Assembly: GCF_000002425.4 (NCBI RefSeq)
Contig: NC_037265.1
Coordinates: forward strand, 788,835 to 852,834
Length of the DNA: 64,000 nt
Source: Physcomitrium patens
Taxonomy: Eukaryota > Streptophyta > Bryopsida > Funariales > Funariaceae
Direction of reading: 5' to 3'
Below the pieces are notes generated by a model, which searched no databases, was not told the origin of the DNA, and worked only from the letters and a program-made list of their open reading frames with translations. The translations under genes and the position numbers were made by a program. Every line of letters begins with the position of its first letter. Position 1 is the stretch's first letter. Below are positions 13,601-32,480 of this stretch, piece after piece.

Positions 13601-13965
13601 TGGTTACTCGGGGGTTACTTACGAGGCTTGGATGTGAGGTGACTGTTGTTAGCTCCGGCAGCGAATGCCTGCAAGTTATCTCTCAGCCTGGACAGAATTT
13701 CCAAGTGCTACTGCTAGATGTCTGCATGCCTGAAATGGATGGCTACGAAGTGGCTATTCGCATACAGCAAAAGTTTGCTCGGCATGAGCGGCCGTTAATG
13801 GTGGCTCTAACTGCAAATACTGACAAGCAAACGAGGGGAAAATGTCTCGATTTGGGGATGGATGGTGTCATCATGAAACCTATTTCGTTGGAGAAGATGC
13901 GAATGAATTTAACAGAGCTCTTGGAACGGGGCTCCTTGACACCAGAAACCCGGCGGAAAGCATAA
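10681..13965 (+). CDS. ETR1: ETR1-type (subfamily I) ethylene receptor histidine kinase, 6 exons
   Basis: Exons: 10681-11586, 11823-12191, 12391-12705, 12891-13018, 13152-13349 and 13590-13965, all GT-AG, giving 763 residues (Arabidopsis ETR1 has 738). The protein is expected in the ER membrane as a disulfide-linked dimer that binds ethylene through copper and represses signalling via CTR1-type kinase when unbound. Visible evidence: Cys4 and Cys6 for the dimer link; three membrane helices (about 20-120) with copper ligands Cys65 and His69; a GAF region (about 158-307) after the [20 protein letters not shown] stretch; H-box NHEMRTP with His353; N-box [21 protein letters not shown]1 VVDTGVGL; F-box LFNKF; G2 GGTGLGLAI; and a C-terminal receiver with an acidic TDD pair, phospho-acceptor Asp682 in [13 protein letters not shown], and the conserved Lys in IMKP. 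No kinase or receiver residue is lost. A hydrophilic insertion (about 480-525) explains the extra length. The large first exon covers the sensor and GAF parts, as in other ETR1 genes. Confidence 0.97.
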
Positions 13966-15780
13966 AGAGAGTCTACGTTTCTGTTTTTTTTCTTTCGTTT
14001 TTTTCTTTTTTACATACTAGTTAGTTCTTTTTTGTCCAGCAGTTCTCTGTGGGGCTCTCTATCGCAGCTGTGGGGATTCTGTATGCTTCTTCCAATGTAA
14101 GGATTGCAGCACCCTTTCAAAGACTGCTAGTATTCTGGAGGTAGATTTTAAATGGATTGTTGAGCACTTGTGCAGGTTTTACTTAGATATGGGAAGTTTG
14201 TGCCGGTTTCAAGGGAGATTGACCATTAGAAGGCTATTCTCTATGAGTGGTCGAGAGGTTGTACTAGTTAAAGCAGTGTTTCATAAATATGTCAGCATGA
14301 GCACTTTTAGGATTGTCCGTCTGAGACTTACTTAAATGTAGACGTGGACTCTTGTATAATCGGGTGGTATTGTGCCAGGTTCTTCAAGTAATGACTTTCG
14401 GGATTTTCTGGTAAGTGCGAGGCTTACATGTCAAGGAGCTTGTAGCACTTCACCGTGATCTCTATTAGGTCTTCTCCACCTGTTGGAGACTAAATGTATC
14501 ATAATTACTCTTGATTGGAGTTGGTAATTGGTAAGCTGAGTGACCGTTATGAATCGTCGCTCTTGTTTTCTCTTCTAACGTTATGGGGCAAACGAATATT
14601 GTTATGCTTTCAATTTTAGTTTTATACAGATCTTTTGTTCCTGATAATGATTGCTTTCAGTAATTCAGGAAATGCTGTGTCTTCATTCGTGGCATGCTTT
14701 TGTATGCCTTTCGGGTGAGCTTGCCAATGCCGCAGATCCATGAATGCCAAGAACAGTAGTCAGGAGAGGCGTGTTCAATTTTGAAGTCTTGTTCGTAAGT
14801 GTGAAAAACCGAACTGTCTTAGAGCAATCAGGTTTTCGGTATTGTTTAAGTAACTGTAATTGAATGGTTATTAGAATAATTGTGTATTGAATACATTCAA
14901 TCAAAAGTGGTTTCACTATTTGTGGCATTAATCATTTTGTACTGTGATTCTCAGTTGTAACTAAGTAAATTTAATGTTGAGTCAAAGTTTGAGTTTGATT
15001 TATGAAATTTACTACACTTTTTTATCCACGTAGTTTTAAAGTTTTGTACTTATCACTAACAAGATAATGGTAAATTTAATTTAGTTTGAGAGTCATGTAG
15101 ATCAATATTATTTAAAACTTAAATGTAAGATCTACTTTTTACATTGTACACTCTTATTCTAAAAATAAATGATTCTATCAACAAAAGATTTTTAATAAGT
15201 TAAAACGTTTTTTTATTTGTAATGAATTATTAGAGATATAATGATCCTTATTAATTAATTCCTTAAAAACTAATAATCTATAGTCTAGAGCAAATAATTA
15301 GAATTTTGGGATTCAATTTAATACTTAAATATATATCATCAATCTTTGATTTCTAATAATTTATTAATTTTTATTAAATAATAAAGAGTATTAAAAGAAG
15401 ATGTGTGATTGGCTAGACCATGTAGCTACATGTGATTAGATGTTGCAAGGTCAGATGGCCAATAGGATTATGTGGCTGCAAAGACAAAGTGAGTAGCTTA
15501 GATTGTAAAATCTTGATAGGAATGGTTTCTATCTTGCTTTTAATAGACTACCTTTCATGATTGATAACCTTTCATAATTAATACTTTTTCTTGCAATGAA
15601 TGATGTTAGTTAAAAGATTATTGTATGTATATTTTACTTAGTTTGGATAATATTGATGTGTAAAGTAATGAATTTAACTTACTTTCTAAATATAATCAAC
15701 TTTTATTATAGTCAACCTTACAGAAGTTAATTTTGGATTGAAGCCAATTCATTTTGTCCATCTTAATCTCTACTACTAGA
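13966..15780. other. Ethylene receptor 3' UTR and AT-rich spacer
   Basis: About 13966-14650 is of moderate composition and probably holds the 3' UTR. From about 14950 the sequence is strongly AT-rich with no open frame or repeat end I can support. Confidence 0.5.
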
Positions 15781-15938
15781 ATTAACTTTAGATATTAAAT
15801 TTTATTGTAAAATGCTAATAATTGTAAATATTGATCATATATAGTTAGTGTAAATATTTGTAACAATTATTAACATTTAGATATTTACAATTATTAACAT
15901 TAACTTTAGATATTAAATTTTATTGTAAAATGCTAATA
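15781..15938 (+). repeat. Two direct copies of a 40-bp AT-rich unit
   Basis: The 40 bases at 15781-15820 recur identically at 15899-15938, an offset of 118 bp. The bases between are simple AT-rich sequence with shorter echoes of the same unit. The second copy ends about 30 bp before the left end of the Tc1-like element. A local duplication is the simplest explanation. Confidence 0.8.
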
Positions 15939-15970
15939 TATATGATCAATATTTTTACAATATATATATA

Positions 15971-16003
15971 CAGTGACAAACAAAACCGAGTACAAAATCT
16001 GAA
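15971..16003 (+). repeat. Tc1-type element, left terminal inverted repeat
   Basis: This 33-bp repeat starts CAGTG and matches 17522-17554 exactly in reverse complement. It lies directly inside the TA target duplication at 15969-15970. The next base inward differs between the ends, so the repeat stops at 33 bp. Confidence 0.95.
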
Positions 16004-16197
16004 GTGCCAACTTTCAAGAGCAATTACAGAAATTTCAATGATTGCTTTATAAATCTGAAAGTTACATGGAATAATACACACAGTCTTGTACACATGTACA
16101 AAGTTGCACATCAAATTGATAACTAAACATCCTTCTACAAAGTCAAATCAACAACTATGTCTTGTACTCAGTATTGTTCAAAGAAAATCTTCAAACT

Positions 16198-17214
16198 TCA
16201 ATATTTAGTCCAATAACCTTTTGCTTCCAAAACAGCTGAAATCCTTCTTGGCATACTTTTGTATAGTTTCTCACAATCTTTTGCATCAAAACTAGGGTAA
16301 ATACTACAAACATTCTCCCACAATTCTTGAACACCTCTTGGCCTTGGAGTGACTTGGCTTAAACGTTGTTTGAGAAGGGCCCAAAAATGTTCCATTGGAT
16401 TCAAATCTGGAGATTGAGCTCGCCATCAAAGGAGCTGAAATGGCTGTGAAGAGAGCCAAAACTGAACACTTTTTGCCGTATGTTTGGGATCATTATCATG
16501 TTGAAAAACCACCTTAGTAGGATCTAAGTTGTAATTCTGTGTAGTACTTTGCAAGTAGGTTTCTAAAATTTTTTTGTACAAGTGTTGCTCCATTCTACCT
16601 TCAATTTGATACCAAACACCCGGTCCAAAAGCAGTCATAGAACCCCAAATCATAATTGAACCACCACCATGTTTGACAGTTTGACTAACATGTTTAGGTC
16701 CAGGTCGTTCTCCTTCTCTCAACCAACACCAAGACCTACCATCTGAGTTGATTAGGTTAATCTTTGTCTCATCACTAAAAATAACCCGTCTCCAATCATC
16801 AAGGGTCCAATTTTTGTATTTATGAGCAAAACTCAACCTTGCAAGAACATGTCTTTTGGCAAGTAGTGGCTTCTTTTATTGCACACAAGCACCCAAACCA
16901 GCTTCTCTCAAACCACGCCTCAAGGTGATGTCTGAGAAGTATTTACCTATTTTTTCTCGAAGTTGTTTTGCAGCTGTACTTGCCGTTTTGAGACAACCAG
17001 TAGTGACAAGGTGCACACCAAGTCGCTTCTCTTGCTCTCCTAAAACCTTTGGACGTCCTCCTCTTTGCTTTTCTATTTCACCACTAATCTCCCTTCTTAG
17101 ATGAGCTACTGAAGACTGACTCATTCCAAGTGAGTCTGCAACTTTTCTTGTAGAAACACCACTCCTAAGGTGCACCAATGCTTGGTGGTTCAATAATTCA
17201 TACAACCGAGGCAT
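16198..17214 (-). pseudogene. Tc1-like transposase with two in-frame stops
   Basis: One continuous frame of 339 codons runs from 17214 down to 16198, interrupted by TAA at 16876-16878 and TGA at 16426-16428 with no frameshift. The N-terminal third (MPRLYELLNH onward) is a paired helix-turn-helix DNA-binding region with a GRP-like motif (RGGRPK). The catalytic core shows the first Asp in VIFSDETKI, the second in FQHDNDPKHTA, and Glu in DLNPMEHFW. Exactly 34 residues, counting the stop position, separate the second Asp from the Glu, which is the Tc1 DD34E spacing. The enzyme would bind the terminal repeats and cut and rejoin DNA at TA. As read, no full-length protein is made. Each stop is compatible with a single base change. 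Confidence 0.95.
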
Positions 17215-17521
17215 AGAGATACAATTGACAAATCAACTTTCACTATAGATAGTACACAACAAGAGCAACACAACAAACAAAAAATGCCGTCAAATCTTGC
17301 AACAAGGAGTGTACATTGAAATTTCGAAATTAAGCAAGAAGAAGCAACCAAAACTGAGTACGTACATCTGTGTGCTTCTACAACACTTTTCTCATAAATC
17401 CTACTTCAAATGATAATGAGATTTTTCATCCATGTAGAGGACTGGATGAATACACACAATAAAAAAGTAATTCTATCAATTGACTTATGTGTCAGTTGGA
17501 AGGATCAATGAACTATGAGTG

Positions 17522-17554
17522 TTCAGATTTTGTACTCGGTTTTGTTTGTCACTG
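17522..17554 (-). repeat. Tc1-type element, right terminal inverted repeat
   Basis: Exact reverse complement of 15971-16003, followed by the TA duplication at 17555-17556. It lies about 300 bp upstream of the transposase start codon, so the transposase promoter would be in the interval 17215-17521. Confidence 0.95.
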
Positions 17555-17556
17555 TA

Positions 17557-20403
17557 TATATAACGTATTAATAGGCCTTAAATATGAAAGGTAATGAATC
17601 TCTACCATTCAATAAAAATGCACCTTATATTGCTTTGACTTGACTTACTTACACACCCACTCTTAACTTTGGAGATGCCAATGACTTCATCAATCTTCAA
17701 GAGATTCTATATATTAAGTTCATTAATGGTCAGCTAGCCTTGCTTAGAGCTATCAAAGCTATTGTAGTTGACATCATGGGTAGAATTGATTTAAATCCTC
17801 ATAAGACTACTACTCAGTTTAAGAGTGGCATCATAAACCAATTGGTTTTAGATAAAATTTGGTAAGCATGTTTTAAGTAAGTTTATAAATAAATGAATAG
17901 ATTTTAGAAGCAAGAAGTGCCATAGTTTGTTGGCAACAAAGCTTTAAAAAATAAGAATAGATTGGATTTCAACCTTATAAGATTAAGTTTTTAGCCTTTG
18001 GACATCAAATGGTGGCTAAGAACTTGTGGAAATAGGAAGGATGATGAAGTTGTGGGATTGCACCTAGAATATCTTGGCTTCAAATCTCACCATTGGTAGA
18101 GAGGGAATGAGAGGAAGTATATTATCTAAAATCCTCATTTAATTCATTGATAATGAGCAAAAGGTTGGCTTTGCAATGCTTGCATTAGAAAATTATATTG
18201 GATGTTTTGTCATCTATGGGCAATAGCAATGTATTTTTCTTAATATTAGCATAATGTACATTGCCCATGTCTTTTATATATTCATCTTCTTAATAGATTG
18301 ATATGTACCTTTCTTAGAATATAAATTTGCAATTAATATTGTGTATTAAGACATGGCCAAACTAAGGTGGATCAATTGGATGGATATAAAGATCATAATA
18401 TACCTTGAAGTCACATCTACCTAAAACTACAACTTAGATACCAATATAACAATTTTTAAAAAAGTTGCAAAGAAAACTAGTCCAATGATTGAAATGTTTA
18501 GAAATACATAAGAGCAAATTTATACATTATGCTAATATTAAGAAAAAAGATTGTATAATAGAGTAAAAAGAACAACTATAATTAAAAAATTACAAATATA
18601 AATATAAAGAAGATATATCTATATATATATATATATATATATATATTTCTTCTATTAATGCAAATACATAATGTTAATCTAAAATAAAAGAAAAATTATA
18701 CTTAATCAATTTTAATATATTTAGAATGTTAGCAAGATTGAGGCATTTTATTGTATATAAAACTTAAGGTATAATTGCTTTTGCCAAGAGTTTGGTGTAT
18801 CATGCAAAATTAAAGAATGTTACAAACATAATATCACATTGAAATTGAGAAGGTGATAAAAACAAACAATTAAATTAGAGAAACATTCCATATATTATAT
18901 AGTGGCAAATATGATAATAAAAGCTACAGTAAGGAATAAACATCCTTATTTAATATGATTGATAGTGCTGAATAGATTTGATAATTTGCAAAGTGAATGT
19001 TAAATGATGATAACATTTGTTGTTTATGCCTAAAAAACAATGACTTGATTAAATATTAATCAAATTTAGAATGATTAGAAAAAAGTGGTAGTTAATTTAA
19101 ATATTAATTAGGGCAATGAAGAGATTATATGGTTTTTATGTAGTGATTACAAAGTACTTATATAATAATTATGTAGAGGATATATTAACCTAAAAAAAAA
19201 TAGAATTTACATCTTTAATTTTTTAATCTTTTTTATGTAATGTTAAGTAAATAACTAACCTAAAAATATCCTTTATTTCAATATTCTTAGTATAAGTAAT
19301 TTCAACGCTTCTTTTTCAATTACTTCTTGTATGTTTCAATAAATATACTACTTAATTAATTTATTTTTTAAGTACATTTTTAAGATTTCTAATTTTTTAT
19401 TATTGATAAAAAATCATATGAAATAATTTTATTATTTATAAAATTTTAGTATGAATTTTAATATAGATTTTATTTGTTTTTTTGTACAAATATCAGTGTT
19501 GAATTATCCTATTATTTTCAATCATCAAATAAGTTCACAAGAGCTGCATTATAGTATTTGAAGTTTGTATCTAGGTTTTTAAGTTGATGTTTATTAAAAC
19601 AAAATCGACTGTATACAAAGAACAAACATAAGTATCATTTACAAAAATGATTTCGAAGTACTAAACAAGTTAAGCACAGAGACACAAAAACTATTTAACC
19701 TCACAATCAAGAGAACAAATTTGTATGGGCAATTTAATTTTAAATTAATTTAAAAAGTACTCAGTTATGAAGAATAGATCTATAAATTCAACGATAAGTT
19801 TTTTCATAAAATTTGAGATTAAAATAACCTAGAACAATGCAGGGAATACAGATATTCACACATACTTACAACAATGAATGAAAACAAGTCCTGTGTGTAT
19901 GTTTTTCCATTTGAAACATTTCAAACCAGCTAAGATAATACGCAGACGGCACAGCAGGGTTGTTTTTTAGAAACTCTAAGAGAACAAAATAAATCGGTAG
20001 TTATCGAACTCCATCAAAGAGTTGTCTAGGACAAGCTGTTCAGTATGGTAGATCAAAACACATGCATCCTTGTTTCCAGCCAGTAGATATCCTAATTTAA
20101 TAGCTGGTGAGCTATTCGTCAAGAAATTGCTGAAAGAAACAATTCACTCGCAGTGACGACGCAAAAGCTACACATAATGAAGCTTCTAGAGCACAAAAAA
20201 ATTATCGTATATTATAGAAAACACTTCTGACAAAGGATCCATCTGGAGGGACCTTGGAAAAGACCCGTTGCTAATTATTAATTATCATTAGGATCTGTAA
20301 CAAAGATTGACCTCGTGTAAAATAGTGTGTTCGGTTGGCCTGCAAGGCATCAGCTCGGAACAAGTTACACTAGCGGGACATTGCAATGGCCTGAAGTGAA
20401 GGT
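17557..20403. other. AT-rich spacer and 3' flank of the cellulase gene
   Basis: No gene or transposon end could be recognised. There is an AT microsatellite near 18618-18646 and several AT-rich stretches. Composition becomes more balanced from about 19900, and the last few hundred bases before 20404 probably hold the 3' UTR of the minus-strand GH9 gene. Confidence 0.5.

Positions 20404-26894
<6,491 letters not shown>

Positions 26895-26957
<63 letters not shown>
26895..26957 (+). repeat. Compound (CT)n(TA)n microsatellite
   Basis: A CT run of about 36 bases is followed directly by a TA run. A second TA run occurs at about 27055-27079. No functional role is suggested by the sequence. Confidence 0.9.
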
Positions 26958-26962
<5 letters not shown>

Positions 26963-27137
26963 CTAGATAGATAGAATAGAATTTAGTTCATTACAACAAA
27001 AATTATTTTTAATAAGATAATTGTTAAAATTTTCATATCACATATATAATGCTTGATATATATATATATATATATATATCTAACTTTCAAATTTTGTGTA
27101 GAAAATAAGGATGAATAAAATTCTTTGATTGAGCCAT

Positions 27138-27556
27138 TGTCATGGATATATATATTTACCTCAATAGTTACTTATATGATTAAGTAGAAGTAGGTAAAAT
27201 AGAATAATTTCATAAAGTCTTCTAGAGAAGCTTCTTAGAAGCTTTATAGACATGGTTTTGACTTTAGATATGTTCGTAGGTTAGAAACTTGGCCAAAAAG
27301 CTAACCATGTATTAGTAGCTTGTGGAACAAGTTACCTCCGTGTAATAGCTTGTGGAACAAGCCAACTATGTGGCGCATATATAGATAACTTGCCTTGCAA
27401 GATAAGACATGTAGCTAGTAAAGTCAACACATATTGGAGGTCCTATAGGACATCGCTACATAGCTCTTAGTTAGATAGTATATATGGAGGCAAGAGTGAA
27501 GCCTTCTTCACTCTTGTCAACGTCTTTCTAGTCTTAGTCTTGTTTCAAGACTTTCT

Positions 27557-27590
<34 letters not shown>

Positions 27591-27702
27591 AATAGCCAAT
27601 TCTAATTAATATTACATCACCTTTTGAGTGACTTTCTAGTTTTCTTTAGTTATAGAAGAATATATTGAAGATTTTCTTTTTTCGTAATTTATGTCCTTGA
27701 TA
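27138..27702 (+). repeat. E1 5' LTR
   Basis: It starts TGTCATGG and ends CTTGATA, where the 3' LTR keeps CTTTGACA. A TATA box lies at 27479-27485. The predicted start CACTCTTGTCAA follows 31 nt on (A at 27510) inside a palindrome with arms CAAGAGTGAAG/CTTCACTCTTG. Two copies of TAGCTTGTGGAACAAG lie upstream of the TATA box. The length is 565 bp including the T-run expansion. Confidence 0.93.
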
Positions 27703-27704
27703 GT

Positions 27705-27716
27705 TTGACAAGAGTG
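27705..27716 (+). promoter_or_regulatory. E1 primer-binding site, self-primer type (candidate)
   Basis: TTGACAAGAGTG begins two bases after the 5' LTR. It is the exact 12-base complement of CACTCTTGTCAA at the predicted RNA start in the same LTR (27509-27520). A minus-strand primer must anneal next to the LTR end, and no TGG-starting tRNA complement is present there. Confidence 0.6.
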
Positions 27717-28085
27717 CTAACATATTGTTTCTGACTTGTTCTAGAAGTGAGTGGATTACCCCACTTCTATTATTGTATTTTGAAGGTTATGGACTACCTA
27801 CCTTTAAACAAAAAATCTTATTTTCTAATACTGATATTTTTCTTAAAGAGAGTGGATTACCTCTCTTTGTGGGATTTGTTTTTAGAGGTTGCAAATTACC
27901 CTCCTCTAATTTAACTTTTGAATTCATTTGAGTTGTCTATGGAAGAAAAGATTATGGATGCTACTCTCAATTGAAGTGAGAATAGATTTGCAACTATAAT
28001 AGATCTTCATGAGCTTGTCAACACTCTAGGAGTAAAAATCTCATGTATTTCTAACGAGAATCATGAAAGTACTATACCTAAGCCT

Positions 28086-28720
28086 ATGAAAGAAGTTCAG
28101 AGTTTGCAGCAAGAAGTTGTGCAGTTGAAAGAAGCAACTACATCAACGTCAAAACCAAATCCAAGGAGTTTTGCTTCTACAAGTATGACATGGACAAGGA
28201 TTAGTATGCCTGAGAAGTTTGATGGAACAAGATCAAAATTTAGAGGATTTTTGCAACAAGTCAAGCTTTATCTAAGGTTACATCCTTTCCAATATCCTGA
28301 TGAATTTACCCAAGTCAGATTTATAGGCACGCTACTATCAGAAAGTGCTCTCTCTTGGTTTGCTCCTTTAATGGAAAAAGATTCACAACTATTTTATGAT
28401 TTGAATTCATTTGTAGAAGTGTTTATGGCCACATTCAGAGAAAGTGATCGAGAACAAGTAGAAGAGACCAAACTTTTATCCTTACAGCAAGGATCACGAT
28501 CAGCTACTACATATGCTGCCAAATTCTAAAATCTTGCTTGCGACGTGGACTAGAATGATAAAGCACTTAACAACCAATTGCGATATGGATTGAAGGATAG
28601 CATCAAAGATTTATTATTGACAATACCAAAAGTAGAATCTTTCGAACAATTTATTACTCAAGCCATTACATTTGACAATCATTTATTTGAAAAGTGTCAA
28701 GAATAAAGATTTGGTTGGAG
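28086..28720 (+). pseudogene. E1 gag remnant
   Basis: The intact stretch 28086-28529 has the gag core of this family: RISMPEKFDGTRSKFRGF, then FIGTLLSESALSWF. Further reading meets TAA at about 28527 and TAG at 28551 in place of a conserved Trp codon. The zinc-knuckle region near 28.85 kb has lost cysteines (CLYYGE in place of CLYCGE). The product would have been the capsid-nucleocapsid protein. Confidence 0.9.
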
Positions 28721-28999
28721 AGGAAGAAGTCAAGTAATGGCGATACCTCCCAAGTTTTTTGAAACATATTCGTCAAAGCCAGAACCAATGCAAATTGATA
28801 TGATACATTTTAAACCTCTCACAAATCAGGAAAAAACTCGACGTCGCTAAAAAGAATTATGTTTATATTATGGAGAAGCTAAGCACACTCCTTAATATTA
28901 TCCAAAGAAAAAACACAATTACAAAATGAGGAGCACAATTACCAAAGAAGATAATGTGTCGAAAAACGAGTTTTTTTAGCTACAAGAGGGACCGTGCAG

Positions 29000-31900
29000 T
29001 TGGAATCATGTGCAACAACTAGTAAAGGTCCTATCCTCTCCTCAGACTCCTCACCTTATTTTATAATAGAAGTATATTTAGGACCTAATAATCACAAAAT
29101 CTTTGCTTTATTAGATTCAAGAGCCTCAGCATGTTTTATAAATGAAGATTTTGCCTAAAATCAAAAAATACCTTTAGTAAAGAAAGTTAAATCCGTACAT
29201 GTAGAAGTCATAGATGGTCATTTGTTGTCTTCAAGAAATGTAATCCATGAAACTATTCCTTTAGATATAGCAATTAAAGATCATAACAACGTAGTAGTAT
29301 TTAATGTAATAAAATCTCCCTCTAATCTGGTTATTTTAGGTTTATCATGATTAGAAAAATATAACCCTCAAATAGATTGGATTTCTCGTAACCTTAATTT
29401 TTTTAATAGTATTATCCAAGATTGTATTAGTGAAGTAGAAGTATGTAAGTTCAGTATGCTTAAACCTTTATTAGTAATTGCAAAAGCTTTCATGCATGTT
29501 GCAAAAAAAAGATCATCTTTTGTTATATATGCTATATCCATTTCCAATGGTAAAACAACGTTGAGTGGTATTCCTAAGCAATATTAAGAATTCTAAGATA
29601 TTTTTGAAAAGAAGAATGTAAATATTCTCTCCGAGCATCGATCTTATGATTATTCAATTGATCTGCAAGAAGGAGCTCAACTACCATTTGGACCAATCTA
29701 TAGCTTATCGCAAAATGAGTTGGTTGCATTAAAGGAATACATTCATGAGAATTTGGCAAAGAACTCTATACGCCATTCTAAATGTCTAGTTAAGGCTCCT
29801 ATCTTATTTGTGAAGAAGAAAGACGGATCTTTGCAAATAAGTGTGGATTATCGAGGACTAAACAAGATCACCATCAAAAATAGGTATCCTTTGCCTTTAA
29901 TTTCAGGACTTCTAGACCAACTCAATCAAGCAAAGATCTATACCAAAATAGATCTACGAGAAGCTTACAACTTAGTTTGTATCAAAGAAGGAGATAAATA
30001 GAAGACTGCTTTTCAAACTAGGTACTGACATTTTGAATATAATGTCATACCTTTTGGCCTCACGAATGCATCGACTGCTTTTCAACATTTTACGAATGAT
30101 GTTTTTTGTGAGTTTTTAGATGATTTTGTTGTTTGCTATTTAGACGACATTCTAATCTATTCTAAGAATACAGAAGAATATGAGCTTTATATTCATTGTG
30201 TGTTACAAAAACTTAGAGATGCAGGATAATATGCTAAGTTAAAAAAGTGTGTATTCCATACTACTCAAGTTGACTTTTTAGGGTACATCATTTCCAACGA
30301 AGGCCTTATGATGGATCCCAAGAAGGTTCAACCTATCATAGATTAGAAGATTCCAAGAATAGTACGAGATGTGCAATGTTTTTTGGACTTTGCTAATTAC
30401 TATCGAATCTTCATCAAGAATTTTTCTCAAGTTGCAGCTCCACTTACACGTTTGACTTGTAAAGACAAACTTGAGTGGAATAGAGAAGAAGAAGCATCAT
30501 TTGATACTTTAAAGAAAGAATTTATTTCTACACTAATTTCATATTGCGTTGACTTTTTCAAGGTATTTTTTATGGAAACAGACGCATCAAATTTTGCTAT
30601 AGGTGTCATGTTGTCATAGATGGAAACAGATGACAAACTCCACCTAATAGCTTTCCATTCGAGGAAATTATCAGTAGTCAAGATTAATTATGAGATCCAT
30701 GACAAAGAGCTCCTTGCAATTGTGGATTCATTTCAAGAATGGCATCATTATCTAAAAGGCACCTCAAGTCTAGTTACAATGTATATAGATCATAAGAACC
30801 TTGAGTACTTCATGTCAGTACGTCCCTTGAATCGTAGTCAAGCTCGTTGGAGCATGTCTTTATTTAGGTTCAATTTCAAGATCATTTATTGACTCAAAAA
30901 ATAACAAGGTCTATTGGATGCTCTTTTTAGACGTTCTTATCTTGTACCAAAAGAAGGAGATGCATCTTTTGATCAACAAAGATCAATTCTCTTGAAGCTC
31001 GAGCATTTTCATCTTCGAGCTATAAAATCAACATTGACTATTGATTCAATATTTGTGAAGCAAATTCAATCAAGCATGTCTTCTAATTCTCTTGTTCAAG
31101 ATATCAAGGATACTTCCTCTAAGTTCCATGATACTTCAAAGTTTGAATTCAAGAATAATCTATTATATTTTGAAAGACCCCTATATGTTCCAAAAGGTGA
31201 AGCTCGATTACGTGTTCTTTAAGCTCGTCATGACTTTCCAATAGCAGGACATTTTGGGTACAATAAAACTTTGGAACTAATATCAAAGGATTTTTGGTGG
31301 CCGCAAATGTAGAAGGTAGTAAAAGATTTTGTAAAATCATGTGATGTTTGCTCAAAATCAAAAACTCCTTGTCATCAACCTTACAGACTTCTTCAGTCAT
31401 TACCTATTCTAGAACAACCATGGTCTTCTGTTTCTATTGATTTCATCAGGGATCTTCTAATCTCAAGTTCTTATGACTCTATATTCGTGATAGTAGATCA
31501 TTTTATTAAGATGGCACATTTTATACCATGCACAAAATCTATCATAGGTGAAGAAACAGCTAAGCTTTTCATTGATAATATCTATGGCTATCATGGATTA
31601 CCAAAGGATATTATATCGGATTGGAGGACTCAATTTGTATCAAGATTTTGGAGAACCCTATTTAAGTTTCTAAAGGTAGATATAAAGCTTTCTTCAACTT
31701 TTCATCCTCAAACTGATAAACAAACAAAACAGGTAAATCAAGTTTTGGAGTAGTATTTGAGATGTACCATCAATTATCATCAAGATGATTGGACAACTCT
31801 TTTACCATTGGCAGAGTTTGCATATAATAATTCAATACATTCTTCTAAGAAACAAACACCTTTCTTTGCCAATTATGGTAATCATCTATTTCTTGATACT

Positions 31901-32480
31901 TTTGACTTTTCAAAAGTTGATAATCCTACGGTGGAAGATTTAGCAAATTGCTTGTTAGAGCTATATACAACAATGACGATACAATTAAAGGAAGCTCAAT
32001 AATGACAAAAGACCAATGCATATGCCTAACGCAAGGAGTAACCACAATATAATATGGGCGACAAGGTATGGTTACTTCATTGTAATATCAAGACTACTCA
32101 TCCTTGTGATAAATTAGATTATCATAGGCTCAGATCTTTTCTTATTTGTGAATAAATCAATCCTGTTGCCTATTGATTACATCTACTGGAGTCTATGAAG
32201 ATCCATCCTGTATTTCATGTGTCTCTTCTGGAGCCGTATAAGACAATGAATATCTTGGGAAGAAGACAAATGTCACCTCCCCCTATAGAAGTGGATAATA
32301 ACGAAGAGTTTGAGGAGGAAGAAGTCTTAAATTCAAGGTGGCACCAAAATAGGTTGGAATATCTTGTTCATTAGCATGAATACGATATTAGTGAATGTAC
32401 ATAGAAGCCATCAAAGAATCTTGCAGATGCAGCAAAGAAAGTTGAAGTCTTTCATCAACGACATCCATCAAAACCAAGAT
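29000..32480 (+). pseudogene. E1 pol remnant (protease, RT, RNase H, integrase, chromodomain)
   Basis: Order of recognisable pieces: protease LLDSRASACF near 29.11 kb; RT fingers from 29720 ([30 protein letters not shown]); RT active site [10 protein letters not shown] near 30.15 kb; RNase H (METDASNFAIG, then HDKELLAIVDSFQEWHHY); integrase 31.2-31.95 kb; chromodomain remains near 32.3-32.46 kb. At least a dozen stops break it. Several replace conserved Trp codons (TGG to TAG or TGA at 29348, 29999, 30344 and 31310). It belongs to the same family as E2 and E3 but is more diverged. Confidence 0.93.

Larger units (their letters stand above)
15971..17554 (-). mobile_element. Tc1-type (DD34E) DNA transposon, near-complete
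   Basis: The 1,584-bp element has perfect 33-bp terminal inverted repeats (15971-16003 and 17522-17554) beginning CAGTGACAAAC. It is flanked by TA on both sides (15969-15970 and 17555-17556), the usual Tc1/mariner target duplication. It landed in a TA-rich run. The identical ends suggest a fairly recent arrival. It encodes one transposase on the minus strand (separate entry). Plant mariner-like elements are typically DD39D, so a DD34E Tc1 element is unusual here. Excision or insertion would be by cut-and-paste. Confidence 0.95.

Noticed and set aside
16198..17214. Tc1-type transposase as a functional recoded gene
   Set aside because: The two in-frame stops are different codons (TAA and TGA) with no readthrough context; ordinary inactivation is simpler.
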